From: Parastagonospora avenae f. sp. tritici 18332-5
Taxonomy: Eukaryota; Ascomycota; Dothideomycetes; Pleosporales; Phaeosphaeriaceae
NCBI GenBank assembly: GCA_022559985.1
Contig: JAFJTR010000074.1
Location: 85,569 to 149,568, forward strand
Length of the DNA: 64,000 nt
Direction: 5' to 3'
Made by a program: the position numbers and the translations under genes. The notes under the pieces are model-generated. The model was not told the DNA's origin. It saw nothing but the letters and a program-made list of their open reading frames with translations, and searched no databases. Below, piece after piece: positions 9,835 to 21,885 of this stretch. Position 1 is the stretch's first letter. Each line of letters opens with the position of its first letter.

Positions 9835-10880
9835 GCTCGCTGGGTATACAGCATGTGTAATGTAGCGTTACTCCTTTGTAAGTTCATCGAATCATCAGAC
9901 TGTTTGAGAATCGAATACGGGTAGGGAGGCTCATGTGCATAGACTGAGCTAGAAATATTTCAACTTTTTCTTCGATCCATTCTCTATGTCCTGTCTTATT
10001 CCCATATCTATGATATCCTCGCTTACCTTTTACATAGCTACCCAACGTGGTCTTTTACCAAGCGCGAGATCGAAGGGGTCATGGCTCACCGCAGATCGAA
10101 AGCTACACAACGGTCAGTGGTTTTTGAGGACCTTGCGCGGCCATCTTGTTTCTCGCATCCCGCACATGTCTTCATTGGACCTTAGTAAAAGTCTTTGCGA
10201 CCGAGTCTATGAATTCACTATACAGTCTTGCGCTTGTCACGATCAGATTCACAGAAGAAATGGATTCCTCGGTCAGCGAAGAGTACACCAATATATTACA
10301 CTGAACTGAAAGCGCGAATTGTGTACCTATGGAGACAGTACTTGAGCGGAGGACAAGACACAGTCAGGCGAATGTGCGCAACTTCTGGCTCCAGCCAGTT
10401 CTTTATCGGTGGACTACAATTTCATGGATTGCAAGTCAAGCGCGCGATCCACGGTCTGGCTTGTCGTCGTCCTTCAGCGATCCAGCCTTGAAGAGAAACA
10501 CTGTCAAGCCATTGGCCAGGTTAGTTGTAAAGCCTTTCGAGATTGCGAGAGGGATCGGGTTAGTCTGAGGCGTCTGAGATGCTTTGCGAATTACGCCTGG
10601 AAGGGTTCATGCGCACCAATCAACTAACGATGATGCAGAGATCCAGCATGATCCTCGCTCTTGGGTTTATTATCCCGATTTACTCGCCACTGCCCGCATG
10701 GCGCAATCCTCAGGGCCCGAAAGTGTGGTTCTAATTGCCGGCCTTGGCAAAGATGACAGCTTACCTCCACGATGCCGCCTGGTCCTGAATGGCACTTCAT
10801 CATAAGCTAAAAGTACATACCTATCTATACGGCTCTTTATAGCCTTCGTACGATTTCACAGCTTACATTGAGTCGGCGTA
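9835..10880. other. Gene-free stretch with possible decayed F-box-like fragment
   Basis: No intact gene. Around 10165-10225 the plus strand reads SSLDLSKSLCDRVYEFTIQ, resembling the LPxELRDxVYEF start of 2EXR/F-box-like proteins such as the next gene. Frames break within about 100 bp on each side, so at most this is a remnant. Confidence 0.3.
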
Positions 10881-11964
10881 ATGTCTGTTAAACGCAAAGC
10901 AGCAACAGTGGACAACCCTCCTGATACCAGAGGCTTTGAAAGCAGACCCGAAACATCCAGAGTGCTTCGAGGAAGAGTTATACCGAAGTATGAGTATGTT
11001 AAGAAGAAGCGGTACATTACAAGGTGCAAGAAAGTCGACTTCAGTCACATCGTGCCGACGCACAGCACCGCGCTGTTCTTCCAACTGCCTCGTGAGCTTC
11101 GCGACACGGTATACCAGTTCTTGTGGGTAGATGCGCATATTCAGCAGCGGTACAAAAAGAAGCGTTTCATCGTCACGTACGGCGATCAAGGCGGTTCAGA
11201 CCTGGAGGATACCAATCATGGCAAGGTGCGTAGCTAACACCCAGAGAGACCTTATAATCGTTGGCTAATGCATCATGCTGCAGGCGCCTTGGTTATTGAC
11301 AAATAAACAGATGATGCTGGAAGGTCTATCAGAATTCCATCGGCACGCTGTGTGGATATTTGAATCTTGGGGCAAGACCGACAAAAAGGAATACATCTTT
11401 CCCCTCATCAATCCGGTTCTTGTTCACGAGCAACACCTCTATGTTAACAGCACCGGGAGTAGACCTCACCGTGGAGGGCTAGTATACTTCAAGAAAGCTG
11501 AGCCATGGCCTCAAGACTGGGCTGGACCTCCGCGCATCGTAATACTTCGAGCTAACACAATCGGCCTTGTCAATCTCATGTCGGACTCGAGTGATACGAC
11601 CAGTGATGTGCGAAAAGTCAAGTTGTATTTCCGAATCCACGACCGCCATTTCAGATTTCGTGTACGGGGAAGGATAAGGATATGGAATCTCTATCACGTA
11701 CCTGAAATCATGTTCGACTTCTCCGAACTTGACCGATTGGCGGTACATAAGCGGCTGCAAACGTTCGAAGTGGAGATTCAGGTATTCAAAGATGGAGTCA
11801 TTCAGAGCTGCGCCAATTTGGACCAAGCGATGGCAAATCTGATCACTGAATTGAAGATCGTTGGGAAAGCATTGCTACCAGAGGGTAAATGTGTCCAGAC
11901 GGAATCTGAGCCAGGCTGGCCACTTGTGAGCGGCGTAAAATGCATCAGCCTTGTAGTTTCTTAG
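10881..11964 (+). CDS. 2EXR/F-box-like domain protein, function unknown
   Basis: Exons 10881-11225 and 11284-11964 (58-nt intron, GTGCGT...CTGCAG with a GCTAATG branch-like site) give 341 aa. Residues about 60-80 read FFQLPRELRDTVYQFLW, the hallmark helix of the expanded ascomycete family annotated as 2EXR or F-box-like. The rest is beta-rich with several Trp and Arg residues and no catalytic motif. The N-terminus is basic. Members of this family are numerous and rapidly duplicated in filamentous ascomycetes and none has a settled function. A ubiquitin-ligase adaptor role is often assumed from the F-box-like helix but not shown by this sequence. Confidence 0.8.
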
Positions 11965-12873
11965 TAGGAAACCCTCCAAAATTCTATCACAACGACATGT
12001 GTTTTCGGGCTTATTGTCGATGTTTCGAGGAACAGTATTCGCCACATCAATTCAAGATGTCTTTGTTTCAACATGAAATAGTGTGCATCATTCCTGGATT
12101 TTATTCAATCGGCAGAGCAAGTTCAACATGTACGGACGCAAATTATGGATGACGTAGTCTGATTAGATATAAACTATCACGTGGCAAAAGCTGCAGGACA
12201 TCTGGAGTCTCCATGAATCTTGTCGCCAGCCATACCATACAGCATTGCACGTGCCATTAATTAAGCGGAGATCAAACATCGACTATTTCGTACGGAGTGT
12301 CCCGAGGTCATTGACCGGAAAAGCGGTGAAGAATTCCACGAACGCCTGTTCACCAGCATTGAAAGTTCTAGCTACCAAGCATGGTGGTGGCAACGATAGA
12401 GACTGTCACAGCGATCCCACAATCAGCTGCAACAGTTCATAGGTGGGAATATGAGCAGTCTGGCATATCGATACTGTTGACACCAGATTTGCAATAGAGG
12501 TTGTGGAAATTCCTTATTCTAGTCGGCAGACCTACCTTAGCTACGGTATTTGCAAACAGGCCTGAACCTAGGAGGCTTTAAATTCATTGGTGAAGCAGCG
12601 GCGGGAAGGGCCGATGAGTGAAATCTGTCGGGGCTACCTCCGCAACGCCTCTTTCCCCCAACATCTGCCACTTATTTACCACGTTGCGCTAAGGAACGGG
12701 AATTAGAGATTTACAACCTGGGGCCATGTTAGGTCCATTGGCCTCATTTCAACGTGGCTGCGCGCCATCACGAGCCTCTTGAGGGTATCTCGACATCTCC
12801 TTCCTGTGTGTAACACGAATCAGCTCCGCTGTGTCGAGTTTTCTGGCCAGGGAGAGTTTCCATCGTCTACAAG
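11965..12873. other. Gene-free stretch
   Basis: Only short unsupported frames. It includes the promoter region of the downstream membrane-protein gene. I see no repeat or RNA gene. Confidence 0.4.
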
Positions 12874-14221
12874 ATGATTCAGCGCATGTACTTATGGCTG
12901 CCTCTGTTATTATCGGCAGTATATGCGTCTCCCTCTGGGATGGCAACACGCGAGCTCACCACGCGAGAGAATGAGAATGTACACGTCACGACTGGTGAGC
13001 CCGCCAGAGATCGTATCATCTTCGTGGTATTGGCTTTGGTCTGCATGATGGGTATGGCGCTCATGCTAGGTATGCATATATGTCCATCCTTCACGCGCAT
13101 GCTTCAATTGCTAACACTGAACAGGCGTTCGAGCTCGCCAGCTGCGACGGAGCATTCGAATGCAACGGAATGTCACCTCCATACTTTTCCTCTTCATGTG
13201 CTTCATCTTCGTAATTTACATCATTGTCTCGGCAGCTCTGGTGGTCGGTCAAGGGCTGACCACGTACGACCAATGCAATGTCGCGACCATGGTGTGCTTG
13301 GTATGCTATATCGCCATCAAGGGCACAGTGTGAGTAGATGTATAAGGCGCCCTCAAGTTTGAAAACAACTGACATTCGACTAGCTATACATTCATGGTCG
13401 AACGCATCCGCCTGGTGCGATCTCCATTCGTCAAACGCAGCAAGGACTACATATATCTCTCGTGTCTAGCCATGGTACTAGCTTTATACGGCGCTGTCTC
13501 TGTCAACGCCTGCATATTCCGCTACACCGCACTGCAGGCTTCAGATGGCCGATGCCATGGTGGCATTCGAAGCATTGCTTCACTGCCCACCCTTTGCGTC
13601 AATCTGTTCACCAATCTCGTCTTGACAGCCGTCTTCTTTTACCTCCTCCTCCCTGTCATCAAAGTTCGTGGTAATGCGCCCGCTGCTGGTTCGCCAAAAT
13701 CAAAGAAGAGGACATTTCTGGTTGCACACCCGGATGAGACTGCGGTGCAGAAGAACATCAGGACACTGATGTGGAAGAGTATTATTGGCTCGCTGTTGAT
13801 CGAGGTCACGATGTTGGCTAATATGGTCCAATTCACCCTTACCAAGGGAGAGGAATTGGGGATGATATGCTTCACGATCTGTATGATTGACGGTAACTCT
13901 TTCGCTCGATGACTCGGAAATTCTTAGCTGACCAGGATAGTTTTCTGGGATTGCCTCGTGATTCACTGGTTGACATTCGGATCATCTGCACGAGCAGAGC
14001 GTTCACTGGCGCAATCTGTCATGTCCTCCAGAGGGCAAACTGGGCGCCAACTGGGCGATACTCCCTCGGGCATGCTCGAGAAATTAGAGAGCAAGCAAGA
14101 CCCCCTTATCGCGGCACCGAATAGCACACTCAAAGCAGGTGTTGAACATCATTCGCGCAATTTGTCAATACCGGATTCAATAACGGCTCTACCACCACTA
14201 CCATATGGAGTCATTAAATGA
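12874..14221 (+). CDS. Seven-transmembrane-like membrane protein, unknown
   Basis: A four-exon model (12874-13069, 13125-13329, 13384-13892, 13941-14221) keeps frame throughout and gives 396 aa. The introns are GTATGC, GTGAGT and GTAACT types of 48-55 nt. The chain starts with a signal-like hydrophobic segment (LWLPLLLSAVYA) and then shows about seven hydrophobic helices, for example IIFVVLALVCMMGMALML, ILFLFMCFIFVIYIIV, YLSCLAMVLALYGAVSV, LVLTAVFFYLLLPVI and MICFTICMIDVFWDCLVI. A hydrophilic, Ser/Pro-rich C-tail of about 80 residues follows. The topology resembles fungal integral membrane or GPCR-like proteins, but no CFEM, PTH11 or other named signature is visible, so receptor function is only a possibility. 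Confidence 0.72.
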
Positions 14222-14890
14222 TGGCCTTTCATGGAGTGAACAACCAAGCACCTCAGTGGAGCGCATACGCCTTCGCCTGGACCAGAATATAAGCGAGACT
14301 CCCTCGACTTTCAAGCTCAGAGGCTTCGTACGAGTCGTGGTCCAGAGTCAAAACGCCATGGAATCGCAAACGCCATGGAATCGCAATCGCCGAGATGTGA
14401 AAACAGACAACTGATATTTCGTCTTGCAGCCCCGATCGATCGCGGCAGAGTATGGTAGGTAGTAGATTCGCTGCACCTTCCGAAGGCAAATCTCGTCGAT
14501 CCGGCACTACTGGGTCATGCGCGAGCTGGCAGCGCATCACTCAACAATGTTCGGGCAATCCAGACACTGTCGATCGCCTTGAATAATAAGCTCTCGAAGA
14601 AAAGTCGAAGCCTTCTGGAGGCGCCGCGGAACAGGCAACCAGCCTCGGCAGACTTTTTTCCCATACAATCTAGTCTAATTATAGCGACGCGCAATAAAGA
14701 CCAACACCAATGCGACCTAGATTCAAGTTCAGGCAACCAGCCCACGTCTGTGGCGTGTCGCCTTTCATTTCTTTGAATATCGCCGTCTTTTCTCCTGTTT
14801 CTCTGTTCACTCTTTCGCTGTTCTTCGTAATAATCGCGCAATTTTGCGCAGCCATTCGCTTTTTCCTTTCCACAATAATCATCCGTAATA
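14222..14890. other. Gene-free stretch (promoter of the 4-TM gene)
   Basis: Pyrimidine-rich, T-rich sequence at 14750-14880 immediately before the next ATG, typical of fungal core promoters. It contains nothing else recognisable. Confidence 0.4.
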
Positions 14891-16075
14891 ATGTCTGATT
14901 CGATTCAACCTGCGCCTCAGGCGCAACAGTTGACCGATGCACCAACACCAGCAGCCGGAACTCAAGCCTTGCCGACTACTTCTTCGAGCCCGATGACTGC
15001 GAACGTCGCCCCTCAAGCTACAACCGCGGCGCCATCGACCACCACACCTATCGCACCCACCACTGAAGAGGAACCTCTGACCTTGAATAAGAAGCTCAAT
15101 AATGCCGATCGTTACTGGAAGTTCAAGGGTATTCTCCAGGTCCTCGCAATAATACTTGGACTTATCGGTATCGGCACCATTGGATGGTGTGTTTCAACCA
15201 CCCCCATGAACGATTCTCTTACCTACGGATACGATGAATACTGGACATTATGGCCCTCACTCATAACCTTCACCGTCTCCATTATATGGTGTTTCGCGTG
15301 TCTTCTCGGTCTTGTCGTGCGCAAGCGCCCTGTCCATCCAGGTCTGCGTGTATCAATTGATTTGCTCATGTGGCTTGCCTTCCTGGTCACCGCTCTGTTT
15401 GCCATGGTATCTCTAATGGAGCTGCTCCAGTGGGGTGAGTATGGCGACCTCAGTGGTTCTGGCTACGGCGGATATTCCAGCAGCTATGGCGATTATGAGC
15501 TGCAGGCCAACGGAACGTGGGTTTGGGAGGACTCTCGCGACTCTAGCTCAACATCGTACACGCGCCCGTGCAACCGCACATCCTCATACTCTTACGGTGC
15601 CAGCTTCAAAGATTGCGCGGAACAAGACGCTTATGTCAACAAGCTCTGGCAAGCAAAGCCGCATCGCGAGAGCGTTGAGTTGACTGGCGTGGTGTGCCAG
15701 TTCGCTGGTCTCGTGATCCACTTCATCTTGTTCGTCTGGGCATGCATCGACTGCCATCGCTACAATCGCACCAAAGTCAGCAAGGATGCTGAGAAAATCG
15801 CTGCGAACATCGTGCAGACCATGATCACCAACGGCGCCATCATCCCCCCACCGGGCCAAGCGCACATGAGGCCCGCTGGGCCATGGGCACAGCCGCAGAT
15901 GGGTTACTATCAATTGCCACCGCAGGGACAGATGTACCCTATGGCCGCTATGAGAACACCTCAGGGACAACCCATGATACAGCAGTATCCCGCGCCGCAA
16001 GGCATGCAGGGTCCCGTTGCGGGCGGCGGCGCAGGGCCGAGCAATGAGAAGGGCGTTGGCCCCAGGTACGCTTGA
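14891..16075 (+). CDS. Four-transmembrane MARVEL-like membrane protein, unknown
   Basis: Single-exon gene of 394 aa. Residues 1-70 are a Pro/Ala/Thr-rich cytosolic-type tail. Four hydrophobic helices follow: ILQVLAIILGLIGIGTIGW, LWPSLITFTVSIIWCFACLL, VSIDLLMWLAFLVTALFAMV, then after a Tyr/Ser/Gly-rich loop with possible N-glycosylation sites, LTGVVCQFAGLVIHFILFV. The C-terminal 100 residues are Pro/Gln/Met-rich (PPQGQMYPMA). Helix spacing and the Tyr-rich loop resemble fungal MARVEL-type proteins, but I cannot confirm the domain without a profile search. The gene is complete, with a plausible promoter and an ATG preceded by A at -3. Confidence 0.8.
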   Translation: MSDSIQPAPQAQQLTDAPTPAAGTQALPTTSSSPMTANVAPQATTAAPSTTTPIAPTTEEEPLTLNKKLNNADRYWKFKGILQVLAIILGLIGIGTIGWCVSTTPMNDSLTYGYDEYWTLWPSLITFTVSIIWCFACLLGLVVRKRPVHPGLRVSIDLLMWLAFLVTALFAMVSLMELLQWGEYGDLSGSGYGGYSSSYGDYELQANGTWVWEDSRDSSSTSYTRPCNRTSSYSYGASFKDCAEQDAYVNKLWQAKPHRESVELTGVVCQFAGLVIHFILFVWACIDCHRYNRTKVSKDAEKIAANIVQTMITNGAIIPPPGQAHMRPAGPWAQPQMGYYQLPPQGQMYPMAAMRTPQGQPMIQQYPAPQGMQGPVAGGGAGPSNEKGVGPRYA

Positions 16076-16250
16076 GGAGAGGATTAAAAGGAATGTAATA
16101 GTTTGTTAATAGTCTCGTTGTCTTGGAAGAAAGTTTGTAGAATTCGATACCCTATGAGCACACAATCAACTGAATTTGCATACTGCATAAATTCATAAAT
16201 ATCTTTCGGTCACTCGTTTGCTACTTGCTCTTCTGCGTCCATTTCGTCGA

Positions 16251-17908
16251 TTACTGTTGGGGCAATACCGCTGGCGGTCCATCAAGCTTGAAGTACCCAG
16301 GCTGCAACTTCTGAAACACTTGAGTCGGATCATACTTCTCTGCCACAATCTTCAATGTCTCTTTGCTATCTCCATAGCCTCCAATGACATCCTGAAACTG
16401 ACTTGCATAGTTCATGTACAGATACTCATTCGCCAGATCCCTGCTCTTGGCCTCTTCATCTATCCTTTTCAATATATTCGCACATGTCTGCCACACGCGC
16501 GCATCATCCTCGGGGTTGACCCACATCAGGGTCAAAAGGATGTTCAAGACGGGCCCGTCCGCAGGGTCGAGACCCAATGCATTTCCTCCTTTCTTTTGCA
16601 TCTGCTCCATTTGCGGTACAGTAATAATCTGCAATGTGGTTGCTGGTACAATGCCTTGTACGTCGGTGATCTTGCCGAATTCCTCCTTGGAGACGTCGTA
16701 CACGAATTGCACAATTTCGCGATCAAGCTTGGCCGATGCCGTCCAAAAGCTCTGTCTGTAGCCATTGGGGTTTTGGCTGTTAAGAACCTGCGTGATGTTT
16801 GCAAGTGTGTCGAGCTTCGTCGTGTCGTAGATCGCCGGAATTTGTCTATATGGCTCGAATATTGCCGGCTCAGCCACAGGATCCGCGTATTCCAGTTCCG
16901 CGATGGCCATCTGAGTACCAGTCGTAGCGTTGAACACGAAAGAAATCATTTGAGTGGCCTTGGTATCGTCGGCTGAGCTCTCACCGAGCTTAAACAGGGC
17001 ATCGAAGAGAGCTGGAAAGCTCGTGTTAGCATAGTGACGATGTCCACCAAACATCAAAGGCCCATGAGCAAAGGTCTCTAAATTGAATTTTGTGACGATC
17101 GCAAAGTTATTTCCGCCGCCCCGGAGCGCGAAGTAGAGATCAGGAAAGGACGTGGGTGAAGCAGTGACGATCTGCCCAGATGCCGTGACGACTTCGTAGG
17201 AGTCTACGTTGTCACATGTCCAACCATACTGGTTTGCGAAGAAGGAGATGCCACCACCAGTCGCCAGGCCACCAATGCCGACGTCAGAAATTCGGCCACC
17301 TACTACGGCGAGATTGTGACTTTCGAGGTTGCTGTAGATCTCACCCCACCGGTTTCCAGGCTCGATGGAGGCAATCTTCTTGTCTTCTGATAACGTAATG
17401 TTCTTCATCTTCTCAAAGGTGACTGTGATGCCACCCTGTATATTTGAGGCGCCAGTGAACGCTGCATGGCCCCCACTTCTTACAGCAAAAGGACATTGCG
17501 TCAGTCTCGATAGCAGGACGAGAGTAGAGACATCGACTGATGTCTTAGGCTTGAATATGCATTGCGGTGTAGTCGCTTGCTGTTGCGCGGACCAGAAAGG
17601 GCTGGTAAATGCCTCGTAAGATTTGACTGCTCGAATTGCAACCTTATCATCATCGAAGATCTTTTGAAGAGAACTGCACTGCCATAAAAATTAGTGCAGC
17701 TCTCGGTCTTTATGATGCCACTTACAGCAACTCCGCAGCGACTTATTGAAGATCGTTTTCCAAGCTGCGAAAGCTCCGGCAGATCCGCTACATCAACGCC
17801 ATTCTTCAAAAGTGCCTCCTTGACATTGAAGTCTGCAGGCTCGAAGACGTCTTGGGCAATCACCCCGAAAGGCGCCAGGCCAAGCAAAGCCAACAATGAG
17901 ATCTTCAT
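16251..17908 (-). CDS. Secreted FAD-linked oxidoreductase (berberine-bridge-enzyme-like)
   Basis: Exons 17908-17726 and 17678-16251 (47-nt intron, GTAAGT...GGCAG) give 536 aa. A signal peptide MKISLLALLGLAPFGVIAQ is followed by the PCMH-type FAD domain. The RSGGHAAF motif has the His that is usually 8-alpha-linked to FAD, and YGWTCDNV provides a Cys at the position used for the second covalent bond in bicovalent flavoenzymes. A C-terminal BBE segment near residue 500 (YLYMNYASQFQDVIGGYGD) completes the fold. Family members oxidise sugars, alkaloids or phenolics; the substrate here is unknown. The neighbours do not form an obvious biosynthetic cluster. The splice join is supported by a continuous family-like reading CGVACSSLQKIF. 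Confidence 0.9.
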
Positions 17909-19634
17909 CTTGTTTCGTTCAAAAGAATATAGGGGTAGGTCAATTGTGGTTCGGAACGAAGGAAGGTAGTATTAGCAATCTATGCTCAAGAGCGAGTAAA
18001 GGAATGACGGTCTTGGAATATACTGTGGTAAATCTAGAACTGTATTTATATATATGTGTGTGTAAAATGACATCCACTATCTATGTGTAACTTTCGGCCT
18101 GAAACTCCCGTCAATCATTCTCAAGGAGAGACGGTGTAGTTGTATCGTTCCTTCGAATGACATCAAAAGTAGTGAGTACCCTTAAAGTTTGAAGACTGGG
18201 TACAGTACTCGCCAGTGCACGGGCCCTAGAGTTTGTGGGTGCTTCGCAAAAATACCGATGCATACCAACTAGGTTCTTGATACTCTAGACTCATAAACAC
18301 TTATAATGGTTGGCTTAGACAGACAAATAGCGGTCAAAGTTTGCAACCGGAAAATTCCTGCTCATAAAGGATAGCTTTGAGCCTGTATATATACGAAAGA
18401 AAGAAGTTGGGGGATAGCAATACGTTTAGGAGCGATGATACAGTGGCCAATATTATCAGTCAAGTGATAATATACTTCAGTGTCCATTGGCTGTCAGGTT
18501 CACTGTCGAGTGGAGGAAAAGAAGTAGCTCAATCCGGCCAATTGCATTTGCTTGTTTGAGCTAACCTAGCTTCAAACGTGGCGAGTGCATTGAACTTCAG
18601 AGGGTGGCCATAGTGTACTTGCGGGTGCACAGACCTAGATTTTACGTTCGCTTATCGACCTGAGAGGTAATATAACTTACTTCAGCCACGACCAGGTTGT
18701 CAGTACCGCGGAGGCGTAGCTGATCGTGAGAAACCCGTCGACAAGTGCTAGTTCTAAGGGGCATCATTCTTCCTGAAAATAGTGTTTGCGATCACTTGAA
18801 AATACTGGGCGGTAGCAAGCAAGAGTCGAACATATCGAAATAAATATGGAATCTATTGGAACAAGGTTCCACTTGTAGTATGACTACTAGCGAGAACCGA
18901 GCAGGAGGAGGGACAAGGCGTGGTGGCTGCAACGTATTGTATTGACTATATTATTGTAGAGTCACAGACTCGCACTGTTGTGGTGGGTGCCAGCCACACC
19001 AGCACATCATGTGACTCCCAAGCACCTTCAACCCTGGACTGAACTCAGATATTCTCAACAGAATCACCTTAAAGGGGGAAATGTAGTAGATGTGGTGGTC
19101 GAACATGCACTTTTCGAGAAGAAGATTAGTGTGTGGAGAGGTGCAAGGCGATGAAGGCTTGATGGTTCGTTTACTCTGTGCACAGCTTGATGTCTTTTTA
19201 TTGCGGTAATTTGGCACACATTACAATCAGTCTAGCAGGCAAATCCATGGTTGAATGTCAAAGTAGGGATGCCATTATCATTACCTCGTACATACTCGCT
19301 CCCGAATGACTCCTACATATCGTACAACTTCGGGTGGGCATGTCTCGCCCTTCTTCTCCGCGACCAGAAGCATTTCACCGCTTGTCTAACTGTGCTGATG
19401 ATGTTGCTTTCATACTCCTCCAAACTCAGGTTGGCCGACTCACCATAGCCATGAGCACTTTTACTTTGCACCTGCAACAGGCGCCGGAGTCCCACAAATG
19501 GATGGTATGCGCTCACGCGTATCCTGGTGTAATGTGCTCTGTCGGCTTGAGTTTGGCCACAAAGTGACCGTCTCGCTGTGTTTCGGCTGCGTATTGTATT
19601 TCTCCAAGAATTCCTCTCACGCCTTCGGGGTTTT
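17909..19634. other. Gene-free stretch, about 1.7 kb
   Basis: AT-richer than its flanks, with only short frames on both strands. I find no repeat family, tRNA-like B box or coding continuity. Confidence 0.4.
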
Positions 19635-21589
19635 TCAAGGATACCTCGGATCAAACTCATCAGTGTCCAATCCCCATATCTCGATCTTATCCAGCTCCTC
19701 TTTTCCTACAATCGTCATTCTTCTCATGGGCCCAGTACTCCTCGCGTTTATGTTGTTTTCGCGTCCTTCGGGAACATTTGCAGCGTTCTTTGGAGGAAAC
19801 ACGACACCTCCAAGCTTGTATACCAACTTGTCGCCCAGCCCAATGTACTTCAGATTTCGATACTCGGGCCGCCAGAATTCCGTTGCCATGACGAATGCAT
19901 GCATTTCCGGGTCCAAAGATGCCACCATATCAGCAAATTCGGTGCCAGGGCGGACAAGCAGACGAAGCGCCCAGAGCTTTGGTACCAGGGTCATGATCTG
20001 TCGGAGAGATTCCAATGGTGGGACACAGCAGCGAAAGCCTAGTTGCTCAAGGTCTGGGCATGACTGGCAGAGCTTGTAAAGAGCAGTGTCGGAAACTACC
20101 CAGCGGTCGGAGAGAAGCAGATGTCGCATAGTGCGGTGATTTGATTGTATAACAGCAAGATATTCGCCGCCTAGGCTGCGGCACTGGTTGTCTGTAATTG
20201 TGGGTGCAAGGGCATTGGTATTTCCATTCGTCATCCCGGGTGTGGCTGTCGATGGCGTCGTTGGCGTCGCGACCGAACTGTTTGTCTTGGAGTTATCTTT
20301 GCCGCGCCGACTGACAATGTACAGACGCTCTAGACCCTTGAACCTTCCGAATATCACGGCTTGCTCTTTGTCGACGTGATCACTACGGAAGGCTTTAAGA
20401 TTTTCTGGAACGCGCTTGACGTTGGTGGTTCTCCACGCGTCGTCCAGAAACACGGTCATGGGATCAGAACTGCCCATGGAATTGAAGACAGTGATCTCCT
20501 GCTGATGCGATTCGTCTATGACGCTGTCCAAGCCATCTCCCATGAAGCGAGCGTAGAGATTCCAGATGGACAATCGCTTGATGGGCAAATTGCTTTTGGC
20601 AGCGATGCATCGACCAAATACTCCCATCAGATTCACCGACTCTTCGCCTGCTTCTCGCATGCGTGGGCTCCAGTGCAGCTTCAAGTTTTCTAGCTTCTTC
20701 GCGCTAAAGAGAAGCAGCGATATATCGTCGGGATAGCAGAGCGGGTCAATATCGTAGATGACTAGCGTCTTGAGATTTGGCATGGGCGATATGATGGTTG
20801 TAGGCCGCGGGATTCGCTTCGTCTGGCTGCGGAGGGTGAAGGAGGTCAAGGTCGAGGAGCGGCTCACGAGACCCTGGTAGATGGTGTTGAGAGGTTTGGT
20901 ATTCAGTTCCCAGCTGTAAATGTCAGTAGTGTAGCAGGCGACATGTACTCGATACGTACGCAAAAGCCTTCAGGTTCTTCATCTTGTCGAGAGCGGCGCG
21001 CAAGGCAATCTGCAGGACCATGCTGTTGTCCGGCACACGGCCCTGCTTGTAGTCGTCCTCGTCATGCTCGCGCCATTCCCCGACCACCCTAAAGGACTGG
21101 ACGTAGTCGGTGAAAGACCGCGACACCAGAGTGTTCAGTCCCATGGCGAATGGACTGCCGTTGCCGTACCCTTCTGGCCGGCCATTTTCGCTGTTGTACC
21201 GTATTTCTGCGTACGAATGCAGCGTGACATGTTCGTACAGGCGGGGAAGGGTCATGTAGTAGAACAGGCGTGAAGTGCGCGTAATGCGCGCGAGGTCTAC
21301 AACATTGTCGAGCTGCGACTCTGGTCAGCATCCGAGGACGAGACGTCTTGATTGTGTCCGCATGTGACGAAGCATCGCGATGCATCATGGCACGTACGTA
21401 TGTGAGAATCAGTTGTATGAGATGCAGCGGCAGCTCCTTCGCCTGCGCAGCATTTGGATGCGTCCGTGCCGGAGAGGTGAACCACGAATGAACGGGTGCA
21501 GTTATGGGGCGTGGTTCGAGTATGGGGATTCCGGATTTGGACGGCGCCCCGGGCGCGCGGAGAGGAGCCGCGTTATCTGGCATGGGCAT
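19635..21589 (-). CDS. F-box and leucine-rich-repeat-type protein
   Basis: Three exons (21589-21398, 21312-20960, 20913-19635; introns of 85 and 46 nt with GTACGT and GTACG donors) give 607 aa. Residues about 50-95 read LPLHLIQLILTY...LDNVVDLARITRTSRLFYYM, an F-box-like helix set, followed by a region of repeated LKxLxLxD-type strands and helices (for example MPNLKTLVIYDID, LEQLGFRCCVPPLESL) typical of fungal LRR F-box substrate adaptors of SCF ubiquitin ligases. A Thr/Pro-rich insert near residue 430 is probably a disordered loop. The joins keep frame and all three splice sites are canonical. The substrate is unknown. Confidence 0.85.
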
Positions 21590-21885
21590 TCGTAGCTGTG
21601 GAACATGTGTAACAGAGGGTTCGAGTTTCTCATCACATAATGGACGTTCTATGGTGTCGCATCAGAACGATGCACGCGGGCCATTTTCGTATCTGCAGCG
21701 CATCGGAGCTTCCCTGAGTCAATCACCGAGCCCATGGCATTTCGCGTCTTTGACCATCTTCCGCCACCTCCGCGTCCGCCGCATTAGTCCGTCAAACCTT
21801 CACTTGAGTTGTCATCCCTAGCACCAAATAACCCCTAGACGATGTGCAGGGTGCAGCCGAGCATCCCGAGGTTGCAAAAGTCGCC

